Below are positions 52,961-63,108 of a stretch of 64,000 bases of DNA, in pieces (positions within the stretch are counted from its first letter, which is position 1; every line of letters starts with the position of its first letter). Below the pieces are notes generated by a model. It was not told the origin of the DNA, ran no database searches, and worked only from the letters and a program-made list of their open reading frames with translations. Both the position numbers and the translations under genes were made by a program. The DNA lies in contig NZ_JAGSOG010000014.1 of NCBI RefSeq assembly GCF_018139695.1, positions 1 to 64,000 of the forward strand, given 5' to 3'. This DNA comes from Actinospica durhamensis. GTDB taxonomy: Bacteria; Actinomycetota; Actinomycetes; Streptomycetales; Catenulisporaceae.

Positions 52961-54556
52961 GTGTCCGACGGCGAGCAGCCCACCATCGCGACCAGCGCGG
53001 CGATCGAGAGCGGCGCCGGCGAGGTGAGCGCAGCGACCGAGGCGCCGCAGGGCGCCGGCGAGCCGACGCCTGTCGCGAACGAGACCGTCGCGAACGAGGC
53101 CGTGCCCGTCGCCGCGGCGCCCGCCGCCGAGCCGGTGCCTGACGCCGAGCCCGAGCCCGCGCCCGCCGCTGAGTCGGCGCCCGCCGCCGAGCCCGAGCCC
53201 GTCGCCGAGCCGTCGCCGTCTCCGGCGCCGGTGCCTGCCGCGCCGGTGCCCACCGCGCCCGTTCCCGCCGCCCCGGTTCCCACCGCGCCGGTGCCTGCCG
53301 CGCCGGCCGTCGAAGCCAAGAGCTCGTGGGGCCGGGTCGCGGTCGACGGGACCGTGTTCGTACGCACGGCCGAGGGCGACGAGCGCGAGATCGGCAACTG
53401 GGCGGCCGGCACCCCGGCCGAGGGCCTGGCGTTCTACCAGACGCGCTTCGACGGCCTGCGCACGAAGGTCGACCTGCTCGAGCGCCGGCTGCGCTCGGAC
53501 CAGGGCGGCAAGGACGCGGCCGCGACGCTGGCGGAGCTGCGCGGGGCGATCACCGACGCCCACGCGATCGGCGACCTCGCCGCGCTGCTGGGCCGGCTGG
53601 ACGCGCTCGAGCAGCTGGCCGAGCAGCGCCGCGCCGCGCGCAAGGAGGCCAGGGCCAAGGAACTGGTCGAGGCGGCCGAGCGCAAGGAGCACATCGTCGC
53701 CGAGGCCGAGTCGCTGGCCGAGTCGGGCCAGTGGAAGTCCACCGGGGAGCGGCTGCGCGCGCTGGTCGAGGAGTGGAAGGCCGTCCCGCGGCTGGACCGC
53801 AAGGCCGACGACGAGCTGTGGAACCGCTTCGCCACCGCCCGCTCCGCCTTCGCCAAGCGCCGCAAGGCCCACTTCGCCGAGCTCGACTCCGAGCGCGAGG
53901 CCGCCCGGGCCCGCAAGGAGGAGCTGGTCGAGCAGGCCGAGGAGCTCGCCGCCCAGCCGATCACCCAGCCGACCGACTGGGCCGAGAACGCCCAGGGCTT
54001 CCGCGACCTGATGGCCAGTTGGAAGAAGGCCGGCCACGCCCAGCGCGACGTCGAGGACAAGCTGTGGGTGCGCTTCAAGGCGGCCCAGGACGGCTTCTTC
54101 GCGGCCCGCAACGCCGACCTTGACCGCCGCGACACCGGGTTCAAGGAGAACCTGGCGCGCAAGGAGGAGCTGCTGGTCGAGGCCAAGGCCGTGCTGCCGG
54201 TGACGGATCTGAAGGCGGCCAAGTCGGCCCTGCGCGCCGTCCAGGAGCGCTGGGAAGACGTCGGCCCGGTCCCGCGCGACGCGAAGTCGCGGATCGAGGG
54301 CCAGCTGCGCGACGTCGAGCGCGCCGTGGCGGACGCCGAGCAGGCCGAGTGGCAGCGCACCAACCCCGAGGCCCGTGCCCGGGCCGAGGCGACGGTCCGT
54401 CAGCTCGAGGCCTCGCTGGAGAAGTTCGAGACCGAGCTGAACAAGGCCAAGGCGGCCGGCAACGCCCGCAAGGCCGCCGACGCCGAGGCCGCGATCAGCG
54501 CTCGGCGCGAGTGGCTCGAGCAGGCCCAGTCGGCCCTGGCCGAGTTCACCCGGTAG
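52961..54556 (+). CDS. DUF349 domain protein
   Basis: The 531-residue protein begins with about 120 residues of Ala/Pro/Glu/Val-rich disordered sequence (many PVPAAP/PVPTAP repeats). Several DUF349 units of helical hairpins follow, each with a W-K and LW-x-RF signature: WKAVPRLDRKADDELWNRF, WKKAGHAQRDVEDKLWVRF and WEDVGPVPRDAKSRIE. The function is unknown; the all-helical, highly charged fold suggests nucleic-acid or ribosome association. The start is GTG with an aggagga SD. It ends before a strong terminator. Confidence 0.88.
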   Translation: MSDGEQPTIATSAAIESGAGEVSAATEAPQGAGEPTPVANETVANEAVPVAAAPAAEPVPDAEPEPAPAAESAPAAEPEPVAEPSPSPAPVPAAPVPTAPVPAAPVPTAPVPAAPAVEAKSSWGRVAVDGTVFVRTAEGDEREIGNWAAGTPAEGLAFYQTRFDGLRTKVDLLERRLRSDQGGKDAAATLAELRGAITDAHAIGDLAALLGRLDALEQLAEQRRAARKEARAKELVEAAERKEHIVAEAESLAESGQWKSTGERLRALVEEWKAVPRLDRKADDELWNRFATARSAFAKRRKAHFAELDSEREAARARKEELVEQAEELAAQPITQPTDWAENAQGFRDLMASWKKAGHAQRDVEDKLWVRFKAAQDGFFAARNADLDRRDTGFKENLARKEELLVEAKAVLPVTDLKAAKSALRAVQERWEDVGPVPRDAKSRIEGQLRDVERAVADAEQAEWQRTNPEARARAEATVRQLEASLEKFETELNKAKAAGNARKAADAEAAISARREWLEQAQSALAEFTR

Positions 54557-54602
54557 TCCGCCGCACCGCGGCGCACCGGCCGGCGGCTCACCCGATCGAG
54601 CG

Positions 54603-54635
54603 AAAGGCCCGTCCCCCGGAAGGGGACGGGCCTTT
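54603..54635 (+). terminator. 14-bp perfect hairpin with T tract
   Basis: Positions 54603-54616 pair perfectly with 54622-54635 around a 5-nt loop, the stem ending in ttt followed by tctcgc. It is a classic terminator for the DUF349 gene and also faces the end of relA, which converges from the other side. The short repeats of ctcaggg at 54651-54697 follow. Confidence 0.88.
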
Positions 54636-54700
54636 CTCGCACGCTCGTTCGGGCTCAGGGCCCGGACTCAGGGCTCAGGACTCAGGGCCCTCAGACGTTC

Positions 54701-57055
54701 TCAGACCCGGTAGACGTCGTAGACGCCCTCGATGCCGCGTACGGCCTTGAGCACGTGGCCGAGGTGCTTCGGGTCGCCCATCTCGAAGGTGAAGCGGCTC
54801 GTGGCCACCCGGTCCCGGGAGGTGTTGACCGTCGCGGCCAGGATGTTGACGTGCTGGTCGGACAGCACCCGGGTCACGTCCGAGAGCAGGCGCGAGCGGT
54901 CCAGCGCCTCTATCTGGATCGAGACCAGGAAGACCGAGGAGGCGGTGGGCGCCCACTCGACCTCGACCATGCGCTGCGGCTGGGCCTTGAGCTGCTCGAT
55001 GTTGGTGCAGTCCGCGCGGTGCACCGAGACGCCGTTGCCGCGGGTGACGAAGCCCATGATGGCGTCGCCGGGCACCGGGGTGCAGCACCGGGAGAGCTTG
55101 ATCCAGACGTCGTCCACGCCCTTGACCAGCACGCCCGGGTCGCCGCCGGAGCGCTTGCGCTCGCGCCGGTCGCCGGGCAGGGTCGGCAGGGTGGACTCGG
55201 CCAGGTCCTCCTCGGCGCCCTCTTCGCCGCCGAGCGTCTGGAGCAGGCGCTGGACGATGGACTGGGCCGAGACGTGGTTCTCGCCGACGGCCGCGTACAG
55301 CGCGGAGATGTCGGCGTAGTGCAGGTCCAGCGCGATCGAGGACAGCGCCTCGCTGGAGAGCAGCCGCTGCAGCGGCAGGCCCTGCTTGCGGATCGCCTTG
55401 GCGATCTGCTCGCGGCCCTGTTCGATGGCCTCCTCGCGCCGCTCCTTGGTGAAGTGCGCGCGGATCTTGTTGCGGGCCCGCGGGGAGGCGACGAAGCCGA
55501 GCCAGTCGCGGCTCGGGCCGGCCGTCGGGGCCTTGGAGGTGAAGATCTCCACCACGTCGCCGTTGTCCAGCTTGGACTCCAGCGGCACCAGGCGGCCGTT
55601 GACGCGGGCGCCGATGCAGTGGTGGCCGACCTCGGTGTGCACGGCGTAGGCGAAGTCCACCGGAGTCGAGCCCGAGGGCAGCGGGACGACGTCGCCCTTC
55701 GGGGTGAACACGTACACCTCGGAGGCGCTCAGGTCGAAGCGCAGCGCGTCCAGGAACTCGCCCGGGTCGGCCGTCTCGCGCTGCCAGTCGAGCAGCTGCC
55801 GCAGCCAGGCCATGTCGCCGGGGCCGGTGTCCGGGGACTTGTCGCCGGAGTTGCCCGCGCGCGCGTCCTCCTTGTACTTCCAGTGCGCCGCGACGCCGTA
55901 CTCCGCCCGGCGGTGCATGGCGTGGGTACGGATCTGCAGCTCGACCGGCTTGCCCTCGGGCCCTATCACGGTCGTGTGCAGCGACTGGTACATGTTGAAC
56001 TTGGGCATCGCGATGTAGTCCTTGAACCGGCCGGGGACCGGGTTCCACCGCGCGTGGATCGTGCCGAGCGCCGCGTAGCAGTCGCGCACCGACTCGACCA
56101 GGACCCTGATGCCCACCAGGTCGTAGATGTCGGCGAAGTCGCGGCCGCGCACGATCATCTTCTGGTAGACGCTGTAGTAGTGCTTAGGCCGGCCGGTCAC
56201 GGTGGCCTTGATCCGGGCCCCGTGCAGGTCGCCCTGGACGATGTCGGTGACCTGGGCCAGGAACTCCTCGCGCTTGGGCGCGCGCTCGGCCACCAGGTGC
56301 ACGATCTCGTCGTACATCTTGGGGTAGAGGATGGCGAAGGCCAGGTCCTCGAGCTCCCACTTGATCGTGTTCATGCCCAGCCGGTGCGCCAGCGGGGCGT
56401 AGATCTCGAGAGTCTCGCGGGACTTCTGCTCCTGCTTCTCCCGCTTCATGTAGCGCATGGTGCGCATGTTGTGCAGCCGGTCGGCCAGCTTGATGACCAG
56501 GACCCTGATGTCCCTGGCCATGGCCACGACCATCTTGCGCACGGTCTCGGCCTGCGCGGCCTCGCCCAGCTTGACCTTGTCCAGCTTGGTCACGCCGTCC
56601 ACCAGCAGCGCGACGGTGTCGCCGAAGTCGCGCCGGAGCATGTCCAGGCTGTAGTCGGTGTCCTCGACCGTGTCGTGCAGCAGCCCGGCGCACAGGGTGG
56701 GCACGTCCATGCCCAGCTCGGCCAGGATGGTGGTCACCGACAGCGGGTGGGTGATGTACGGGTCGCCGCTCTTGCGCCGCTGCCCGCGGTGGTAGCGCTC
56801 GGCCACCTGGTAGGCGCGCTCGAGCTGGCGCAGGTCGGCCTTGGGGTCCGAGGCCCGCACGATCCGGAACAGCGGCTCGAGCACCGGGTTGGGGCCACCC
56901 GCGCGGGCGCCGCCCAAGCGGGCGAGCCGGGCGCGGACGCGGCTGGAGGGCTGCGACGGAGAGGGAGCCGGCACCGGCAGCGCGGGCAGGCGAGACGCAG
57001 GTGCCGAACGCTCGATGCTCGGCGCCGCCTCAGAAGTCTCCGGCGTAGTCGTCAA
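54701..57055 (-). CDS. relA: Bifunctional (p)ppGpp synthetase/hydrolase
   Basis: The long RSH protein makes and degrades (p)ppGpp in the stringent response. From the N-terminus it has a disordered Pro/Ser segment, an HD hydrolase domain ([12 protein letters not shown] near 125, so hydrolase-competent), and a synthetase domain ([13 protein letters not shown] and [11 protein letters not shown]). The TGS domain follows ([22 protein letters not shown] near 450), then a helical/zinc-finger region ([10 protein letters not shown]) and a C-terminal ACT domain. I start it at TTG 57055 (784 residues), seven bases after a perfect GGAGG. An ATG at 57100 lacks an SD. Confidence 0.94.
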   Translation of the reverse strand: MTTTPETSEAAPSIERSAPASRLPALPVPAPSPSQPSSRVRARLARLGGARAGGPNPVLEPLFRIVRASDPKADLRQLERAYQVAERYHRGQRRKSGDPYITHPLSVTTILAELGMDVPTLCAGLLHDTVEDTDYSLDMLRRDFGDTVALLVDGVTKLDKVKLGEAAQAETVRKMVVAMARDIRVLVIKLADRLHNMRTMRYMKREKQEQKSRETLEIYAPLAHRLGMNTIKWELEDLAFAILYPKMYDEIVHLVAERAPKREEFLAQVTDIVQGDLHGARIKATVTGRPKHYYSVYQKMIVRGRDFADIYDLVGIRVLVESVRDCYAALGTIHARWNPVPGRFKDYIAMPKFNMYQSLHTTVIGPEGKPVELQIRTHAMHRRAEYGVAAHWKYKEDARAGNSGDKSPDTGPGDMAWLRQLLDWQRETADPGEFLDALRFDLSASEVYVFTPKGDVVPLPSGSTPVDFAYAVHTEVGHHCIGARVNGRLVPLESKLDNGDVVEIFTSKAPTAGPSRDWLGFVASPRARNKIRAHFTKERREEAIEQGREQIAKAIRKQGLPLQRLLSSEALSSIALDLHYADISALYAAVGENHVSAQSIVQRLLQTLGGEEGAEEDLAESTLPTLPGDRRERKRSGGDPGVLVKGVDDVWIKLSRCCTPVPGDAIMGFVTRGNGVSVHRADCTNIEQLKAQPQRMVEVEWAPTASSVFLVSIQIEALDRSRLLSDVTRVLSDQHVNILAATVNTSRDRVATSRFTFEMGDPKHLGHVLKAVRGIEGVYDVYRV

Positions 57056-57282
57056 GCCACCGCCTCCAGTAAATCCGACTGGGCGTACTCCGGGTTCCAT
57101 GGTATCGGTTGCTGCCCCCGTGAAGACAGCTCTTGATGAGGAACCAGCCCTGACCTGCGGATATGTGGGCAAAAAAACACGATGGAGGGAGAAAACGGGC
57201 AGTTTTCCCGCTCCGGGCGCCCCGGCCGGGCGGCCGCGGGAGGTCCGCCGGGCGGGCCGTCGGGCGGGCCGGCGGCCCGGCC
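57056..57282 (-). other. apt-relA intergenic region with T tract
   Basis: On the minus strand this gap begins with very GC-rich sequence with inverted repeats. It then has an imperfect hairpin around gaaaac/gttttc (about 57192-57212) followed by a run of seven T (57177-57171). This fits a terminator after apt and a separate promoter for relA. I see no confident -35/-10 pair. Confidence 0.4.
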
Positions 57283-57843
57283 TCAGACGGCCAGCAGGGC
57301 GTGCACCGGCATCGCGGGGGCCTCGGCGGACAGCCGGGCCCGGCCGTCGAGGAAGGTGAGCTCGAGCAGGACGGCCAGGCCCACGGTCTCGGCGCCGCAC
57401 TCGCGGATGGCCTGGAGCGCGGCGGCCGCGGTGCCGCCGGTGGCCAGCACGTCGTCCACGATCAGCACCCGGTCGCCGGGCTGGAACGAGTCGCGGTGGA
57501 TCTCGAGCACGGCCTCGCCGTACTCCAGCTGGTAGGACACCGCGAAGACCTCGCCGGGGAGCTTGCCGGCCTTGCGCACCGGCACGAAGCCGAAGCCGCC
57601 GTCCACGGCCACCGGCGCGGCCAGGATGAAGCCGCGCGCCTCGAGGCCGACCACCTTGGTCGCGCCGAGCTCGGTCGCGATCCGCACGAACTCGGCCGTC
57701 ATCGCGCCGAACGCGGCGGGCTCGGCGAGCAGGGGGGTGATGTCCTTGAACACGACGCCGGGCTTCGGGTAGTCCGGCACGTCGCGGATGTGGGACGTCA
57801 GGAGTGCGGAGAGGTCGGCCGCCTCGGCCGTCGGCTGAGTCAC
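57283..57843 (-). CDS. apt: Adenine phosphoribosyltransferase
   Basis: The 186-residue purine salvage enzyme makes AMP from adenine and PRPP. The PRPP-binding motif is [16 protein letters not shown] (about 125-140). [19 protein letters not shown] near the N-terminus is the family signature, and [12 protein letters not shown] follows. Length is normal. It lies between secF and relA, the usual actinobacterial order, with a hairpin separating it from secF upstream. Confidence 0.95.
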   Translation of the reverse strand: MTQPTAEAADLSALLTSHIRDVPDYPKPGVVFKDITPLLAEPAAFGAMTAEFVRIATELGATKVVGLEARGFILAAPVAVDGGFGFVPVRKAGKLPGEVFAVSYQLEYGEAVLEIHRDSFQPGDRVLIVDDVLATGGTAAAALQAIRECGAETVGLAVLLELTFLDGRARLSAEAPAMPVHALLAV

Positions 57844-57877
57844 CTCAGCAATCTACCAACGCATCGGGGGTCACGCG

Positions 57878-57916
57878 CCGCCGCCCCCGGCTCCACGAGG
57901 GAACCGGGGGCGGCGG
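57878..57916 (-). terminator. 13-bp hairpin after secF
   Basis: Positions 57878-57890 pair perfectly with 57904-57916 around a 13-nt loop, 16 bases past the secF stop. It probably ends the yajC-secD-secF transcript and sets apt apart. Confidence 0.7.
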
Positions 57917-57932
57917 GTGCCACTGCTTGTGC

Positions 57933-59090
57933 TCAGCGCTTCTTCTTGCGCTGCGGCTGGCTGCGCTGCGTACCGCGCGGCTGGACCACCCGGGACGACG
58001 GGGCCTGGCCGGCCGCGCTGACCACGATCGAGGGCCCGCCGACCGAGACGGAGCTCGGAGCCTCGGCGGCTGCGTTGTCCGCGGCAGCCGCGCGCGCGGC
58101 CTCCTTCTGGGACCGCGCGGCGATGCGGGCCTCGTGGGCGCGCACGGCCGGGTTGCGCTCCTTGATCCACACCAGCAGCGGGGCCGCGAGCAGGATCGAG
58201 GAGATGGTACCGGCGGCGATACCCACGAACAGCGCGAGCGCGATGTCCTGGAGCACGGCGGCCTGGGAGAGCACACCGCCGACCATCAGCGCGACGACCG
58301 GGATGACCGCGATCAGCGAGGTGTTGAGCGAACGCATCAGGGTCTGGTTGACGGCCAGGTTCGCCGCCCGCTCATACCCCATCCGGTCCGTGTCCACGTA
58401 GAGTCTGCGGTTCTCCTTGATCTTGTCGAACACGACGACCGCGTCGTAGATCGCGTAACCGAGGATGGTCAGGAAGCCGGTGACCGTGGCGGGCGAGACC
58501 TGCAGACCCGACCACGCGTAGACGCCCACGGTGATCACGACCACGTTCAGCAGCGAGACCAGGGCCGCGACGGCCATCTGCCACTCGAAGAACACGGCCA
58601 GATACAGCGTCACCAGGACGAGGAAGACCAGCAGCGCCTCGAACGCGTCCTTGGACACCTCGTGGCCCCAGCTGGCGCCGACGTCCTGGACGTTGATCTT
58701 GTCCGTGTTGACGTCGGCCGCCTTGGCCAGGGCGTTCTTGAGGTTGTTCTCGGTGGTGAGGCCGATGGTGGTCGTGGTCACCGTGATCTGGCGGCCGGCG
58801 CCGCCGGTGGTGATCGTCTCCTCCTGGACCACCGGCGCCGAGACGCCGTTGGCGACGGCGACGGAGGTGGCGTCCGCGGTGGAGAGCGTCTGGGTCGGCA
58901 CGGTCAGCACCGTGCCGCCGGTGAAGTCGACGCTGAAGTGCAGGCCGCGCACGCCGAGGCCGATCGCGGCCAGCAGCAGCACGACGCCGAAGGAGGCGAA
59001 CCAGCGCTTGCGGTGGCCGATGACCTCGACCGCGGTGTCGCCGCTGTAGAGCCGGTTGCCCAGCGAACTGAACTTGCCCAGGCGGGACAT
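57933..59090 (-). CDS. secF: Protein translocase subunit SecF
   Basis: The 385-residue membrane protein has six helices and a large extracytoplasmic loop after helix 1 (about 55-160). The SecF motif GLHFSVDFTGGT is near 43-54, GYAIYDAVVVFDKIKENRR near 225, and NQTLMRSLNTSLIAV near 260. The C-terminal tail is long and basic, ending in RKKKR. Its ATG shares one base with the secD stop (TGATG). SecDF uses the proton gradient to pull exported proteins through SecYEG. Confidence 0.95.
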   Translation of the reverse strand: MSRLGKFSSLGNRLYSGDTAVEVIGHRKRWFASFGVVLLLAAIGLGVRGLHFSVDFTGGTVLTVPTQTLSTADATSVAVANGVSAPVVQEETITTGGAGRQITVTTTTIGLTTENNLKNALAKAADVNTDKINVQDVGASWGHEVSKDAFEALLVFLVLVTLYLAVFFEWQMAVAALVSLLNVVVITVGVYAWSGLQVSPATVTGFLTILGYAIYDAVVVFDKIKENRRLYVDTDRMGYERAANLAVNQTLMRSLNTSLIAVIPVVALMVGGVLSQAAVLQDIALALFVGIAAGTISSILLAAPLLVWIKERNPAVRAHEARIAARSQKEAARAAAADNAAAEAPSSVSVGGPSIVVSAAGQAPSSRVVQPRGTQRSQPQRKKKR

Positions 59091-61042
59091 CAGGCCTCCA
59101 CGCTGTGCTGGTTGGATTCGTCGTCCGTGCCCTGCGCGTCGGCCGACTCGGCCTCGGCCTGGCGGCGGCGCTCGGCGATGGTCATCCGGTTGCGCCCGGA
59201 GCCGGCGCGGTAGCTGCCCTGGCCCTGGCGCGAACGGCCCAGGCTCTCCGGGTCCAGGCCCGACCACGGGTGGCCGTTGCCGAAGAAGTTCGTCCGGGAG
59301 AACAGGGTGACCATCGGGACGGTGAACATGAAGATCACCACGAGGTCGATCACGGTGGACAGGCCGAGGGTGAAGGCGAAGCCCTGCACCGAGCCGACCG
59401 TGAGCAGGTAGAGCACCACGGCCGCGATCAGGGTCACCGTGTCGGACGCGATGACCGTGCGCCGGGCGCGCAGCCAGGCGTGGCTGACCGCGGAGCGCAC
59501 GGATCTGCCCTCACGCAACTCGTCTCGCAACCGTTCGAAGAATACGACGAACGAGTCCGCGGTGATACCGATGGCCACGATCAGACCGGCGACGCCGGGC
59601 AGCGACAGGGTGAAGCCCATCAGCGGACCGAACAGGCACGCCAGCGCGAAGGTCAGCGCGGCGGCCACCAGCAGGCTGGAGATGGCCGCGACGGACAGGC
59701 CGCGGTAGTACAGGATGACGTACAGGAACACCAGCAGCAGACCGATGCCGCCGGCGATCAGGCCGCCGTCGAGTTCGGAGCTGCCGAGCGTCGGGGAGAC
59801 GATCGAGACCTGGCTCTGCTGGAAGTTCAGCGGGAGCGAGCCGTAGCTGAGCGTGGTGGCCAGCTGCTTGGCGGTCTGCTCGGTGAACACGGTGCCGTTG
59901 ATCGTGGCGGTGCCGCCGGTGATCGCCTCCTGCACGACCGGGGCGGACTGCACGATGCCGTCGAGGGTGACCGCGAACTGGCCGCTGCCGGAGGAGTTCT
60001 GGACCTCCTGGTAGAGCGCGGTGGTCTCGGTCGCGAACTCTGCCTTGCCGGTCGCGTCGAAGGACAGGTCGACTTCCCAGGCGCCGGTCGCGATGCCGGT
60101 GCTGCCCACCGTCTGGGTGGCGATGGCGCTGTCGACGTGCTTGCCGTCGATCACGGACGGGCCGAGCAGGTACTTGTAGCCGTCGAGGCCGCAGGTGGCG
60201 AGGTAGTCGCCGGCCTTGACCACGCCGACGTTCTTCAGGCTGGCCTTGTCGCTGCAGTTGAGCGCCTCGTAGGCGGAGACGGCCTGGCTCTCCTGGGCGG
60301 AGGCCGAGGCGCTGGCCGAAGCGCTCGCCGCGGCGGCGCTGGAGGTGGCCGTGGCACTGCTGCTCGCGGCCGGGGACGCGGTGCCGGTGGTGTCGGCGGA
60401 GGCCGAGGCGGTCGCGGCGTCGGCCTTGACCGTGCCGGACTCGGACTGGCCGGTGGCCGACTCACTGGCGGTGCTGGACGAGCTGGCCTTGGCGGTGGTG
60501 GTCGCCGTGGCGCTGGTGGACGAGCTGGCCTTGGCACTGGCCGACGGCGTCGCGGTGGAGCCGGTCGACGAGGTGCTCGGGCTGGCGCTCGTGGTCGGGG
60601 TGGGCACGCCCGCGGCGGACGCGAGGACCGGCCGGAAGTAGAGGTGGGCGGTGGCACCGATGGAGTTGACCGTGGCCTGCGAGAACTGGCCGGGGATCTC
60701 CACGTCGATCGTGTTGGACCCCTCCTTGGTGACCGTCGCCTCGCTCACGCCGTAGCCGTTGACCCGCTGCTGCATGATCGAGACGGCCTGGTCCATGTCG
60801 GCGGAGGAGGGCGTGGCGCCCTTGGTCCCCATCTCCGCGGTGAACACCGCGGAAGTGCCGCCGGCCAGGTCGATCGCGAGCCGCGGGTGCGTGGCGTTGA
60901 CGCCGAACATCGTCGCGTACAGCGCGACCAGGACTACGCCCAGGGCTAGCAGCGGTCGCCACGGCCGCTGGTTCGACGCCCCCCGGGCCCGGGTGGAGAG
61001 CAGGCCGGAGTACTTCTTGCTCCGGGCCTTTTTCGCAGCCAC
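59090..61042 (-). CDS. secD: Protein translocase subunit SecD with low-complexity insertion
   Basis: The 650-residue partner of SecF has helix 1 near residues 28-48 (PLLALGVVLVALYATMFGV) and HPRLAIDLAGGTSAVF, the D-x-x-GG motif. An extracytoplasmic P1 domain follows and then five C-terminal helices with PGVAGLIVAIGITADSFVVFFE. Residues about 144-250 inside P1 are an Ala/Ser/Thr-only insertion of about 105 residues. The start is GTG at 61042 with a gagaagga SD; an in-frame ATG upstream (61105) has no such signal. Confidence 0.94.
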   Translation of the reverse strand: MAAKKARSKKYSGLLSTRARGASNQRPWRPLLALGVVLVALYATMFGVNATHPRLAIDLAGGTSAVFTAEMGTKGATPSSADMDQAVSIMQQRVNGYGVSEATVTKEGSNTIDVEIPGQFSQATVNSIGATAHLYFRPVLASAAGVPTPTTSASPSTSSTGSTATPSASAKASSSTSATATTTAKASSSSTASESATGQSESGTVKADAATASASADTTGTASPAASSSATATSSAAAASASASASASAQESQAVSAYEALNCSDKASLKNVGVVKAGDYLATCGLDGYKYLLGPSVIDGKHVDSAIATQTVGSTGIATGAWEVDLSFDATGKAEFATETTALYQEVQNSSGSGQFAVTLDGIVQSAPVVQEAITGGTATINGTVFTEQTAKQLATTLSYGSLPLNFQQSQVSIVSPTLGSSELDGGLIAGGIGLLLVFLYVILYYRGLSVAAISSLLVAAALTFALACLFGPLMGFTLSLPGVAGLIVAIGITADSFVVFFERLRDELREGRSVRSAVSHAWLRARRTVIASDTVTLIAAVVLYLLTVGSVQGFAFTLGLSTVIDLVVIFMFTVPMVTLFSRTNFFGNGHPWSGLDPESLGRSRQGQGSYRAGSGRNRMTIAERRRQAEAESADAQGTDDESNQHSVEA

Positions 61043-61222
61043 GTTCCTTCTCCTCGGTGAATTGACATGCGGGCCCCGGGCCCCGGCGTACCCGGTAGGG
61101 TCCACCGCGTGCCCAGGCCGCGCTCACTGTCGGTATGTCGCGTTACGTCCGATGAGAGACGACGGTGGGCCCGCGCCGGTTCCCCGGGCAGGCCGGCCGG
61201 TCCCCCCGGCGGGCGAGGCGCT

Positions 61223-61606
61223 TCAGCCGACCTTCTGCTCGGGCTTGGCGTCTTCGTGCTCTTCGGACTCGTCGGCGGCCGACTCCTCGGCTGCGGCCTC
61301 CTCCTCGGCGGGGGTGAGCTCGTCACCGTAGGTCGAGGTCTCGGCGCTCTCGGGCTGGGTCACACCGGCGATGGCCTGCTTGGTGAACTTCAGCTTCACC
61401 CCGGGAGTGGTCTCGATGACGACGTACTCGTCGGTCAGCTCGAGGACCGTGCCGATGACACCGCCGATGGTGCGCACCTCGGCTCCGGGAACGAGCGCGG
61501 TCTGCATCATCTGCGACTGGGCGGCCTGCTTCTTGCGACCGCGGCTGGTCATGAACATGAATGCGCCGCCGATGACGACGACGTAAATCAGAATCAGGGA
61601 ACTCAT
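61223..61606 (-). CDS. yajC: Preprotein translocase accessory subunit YajC
   Basis: The 127-residue protein has one N-terminal membrane helix (SLILIYVVVIGGAFMFM). The YajC core follows: GRKKQAAQSQMMQTAL, then GAEVRTIGGVIGTVLELTDEYVVIETTPG, and a Glu-rich C-terminal tail. It assists SecDF. It is the first gene of yajC-secD-secF. The ATG at 61606 places the membrane helix at the very start, as expected; an upstream in-frame start at 61699 would add unrelated residues. Confidence 0.93.
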   Translation of the reverse strand: MSSLILIYVVVIGGAFMFMTSRGRKKQAAQSQMMQTALVPGAEVRTIGGVIGTVLELTDEYVVIETTPGVKLKFTKQAIAGVTQPESAETSTYGDELTPAEEEAAAEESAADESEEHEDAKPEQKVG

Positions 61607-61703
61607 GGTCGGCTGTTCTTCCGGGATCGCGCCGGGACCGGCCCGGACTTCGATCTGCTCGCGGAGGGTCCGGCACGCATGACGGGCACTCCAGGTCACG
61701 CGG

Positions 61704-61732
61704 AGTCTATGCGGTCATACTTGCCGAGACAA
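61704..61732 (-). promoter_or_regulatory. Promoter of yajC-secDF
   Basis: On the minus strand TTGTCT (61732-61727) and TAGACT (61709-61704) are exactly 17 bases apart, about 100 bases upstream of yajC. This is a fair match to the vegetative promoter. Confidence 0.55.
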
Positions 61733-62047
61733 TCAGACTCACTCCCGCCGACGCCGTTGTGTGCCGAACAGTGACCCCGCTTCTCAGGCTCCCGCCGGAC
61801 CCGTCCCGCGGCCGGGCGTGTCCGGCCGGTCCCGGGCGACACGCCGACCAGGGCCGGGAGGTGCGGCGATACGCGGCCGCCGGTCGCGGACCGGGGCGAA
61901 GCGGTCACCGGTGCGGCGGGATTCTTATAGGACGATCAGGTTTTTCACGGGAACTTCAGAGTTCAAGATTTTCAGGTGGATTCAGGGTGCGGCCGGGGCG
62001 CGTCGCCGTGCGGCGGCGGTTCCGGGACCTCGCCCGAGGCACCCGCG
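61733..62047. other. Gene-free stretch between yajC promoter and ruvB
   Basis: This is the remainder of a 441-base gap (61607-62047). It holds no convincing reading frame. Positions about 61919-61985 are unusually AT-rich for this genome (ttcttatagg, tttttcacgg, aagattttcagg) and may be the tail of the ruvCAB transcript. I find no clear hairpin. Confidence 0.4.
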
Positions 62048-63097
62048 CTAGTCGGAGGCGCCGTCGAACAGTGCGTCCTGTCCGGCGCCCGGCGCGGTGC
62101 GGGGCATGGGCAGACCGAGGTGGCGCCAGGCCGCGGCGGTGGCGATGCGGCCGCGCGGGGTGCGGGCGAGCAGGCCCTGGCGCACCAGGAAGGGCTCGGC
62201 GACCTCCTCGACCGTGTCGGTCTCCTCACCGATCGCGACGGCCAGGGTGGACAGGCCCACCGGTCCGCCGCCGAACAGGTTGAGCAGCGCGCCGAGCACG
62301 GCCCGGTCCAGCCGGTCGAGTCCGCGTTCGTCCACCTCGTAGACCGCCAGGGCCGCGCGGGCGGCCTCGACCGTGCCCCGGCCGTCCCCCTTGACCTCGG
62401 CGAAGTCGCGCACGCGGCGCAGCAGCCGGTTGGCGATACGCGGGGTGCCGCGGGAGCGGGAGGCGATCTCGGCGGCGGCCTCGGCATCGACGTCCAGGTC
62501 GAGCAGCCGGGCCGAGCGGTGCACCACCTGCTCGAGGTCGATCGGGTCGTAGAACTCCATGTGCGCGGTGAAGCCGAAGCGGTCGCGCAGCGGGGCCGGC
62601 AGCAGGCCGGACCGGGTGGTGGCGCCGACCAGCGTGAACGGCGGGAGTTCGAGCGGGATGGCGGTGGCGCCGGGTCCCTTGCCGACGATGACGTCGACCC
62701 GGTAGTCCTCCATGGCCATGTACAGCATCTCCTCGGCCGGCCGGGACATCCGGTGGATCTCGTCGAGGAAGAGCACCTCGCCCTCGCTCAGCGAGGACAG
62801 GATCGCGGCCAGGTCGCCGGCGTGCTGGATGGCCGGGCCCGAGGTGATCCGGATCGGCATGCCGAGCTCATTGGCGATGATCATGGAAAGGGTGGTCTTG
62901 CCCAGCCCGGGCGGCCCGGCCAGCAGGATGTGGTCGGGCGCCGCGCCGCGGCCCTTGGCGCCGTGCAGCACCAGTTCGAGCTGCTGGCGCACCTTGTGCT
63001 GACCCACGAAGTCGGCCAGCGTCTTGGGCCGAAGCGCGGCCTCGACGGCGCGTTCCTCCTGGTCGGCGCCGCCGTCCAGGATCTGGTTCTCCGGCAT
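62048..63097 (-). CDS. ruvB: Holliday junction branch migration ATPase RuvB
   Basis: The 349-residue AAA+ motor drives branch migration with RuvA. The N-terminal [12 protein letters not shown] is the family signature. Walker A is GPPGLGKTT (about 65), Walker B LDEIHRM, sensor 1 GATTRSG and arginine finger region RDRFGF. The C-terminal winged helix (about 260-349) shows [14 protein letters not shown]. It starts 11 bases after the ruvA stop. Confidence 0.97.
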   Translation of the reverse strand: MPENQILDGGADQEERAVEAALRPKTLADFVGQHKVRQQLELVLHGAKGRGAAPDHILLAGPPGLGKTTLSMIIANELGMPIRITSGPAIQHAGDLAAILSSLSEGEVLFLDEIHRMSRPAEEMLYMAMEDYRVDVIVGKGPGATAIPLELPPFTLVGATTRSGLLPAPLRDRFGFTAHMEFYDPIDLEQVVHRSARLLDLDVDAEAAAEIASRSRGTPRIANRLLRRVRDFAEVKGDGRGTVEAARAALAVYEVDERGLDRLDRAVLGALLNLFGGGPVGLSTLAVAIGEETDTVEEVAEPFLVRQGLLARTPRGRIATAAAWRHLGLPMPRTAPGAGQDALFDGASD

Positions 63098-63108
63098 CTG
63101 TCCCCCCT

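Noticed and set aside
61733-62047. Small gene between yajC and ruvB
   Set aside because: The frames there are short, Arg/Pro-rich and without SD or recognisable composition.
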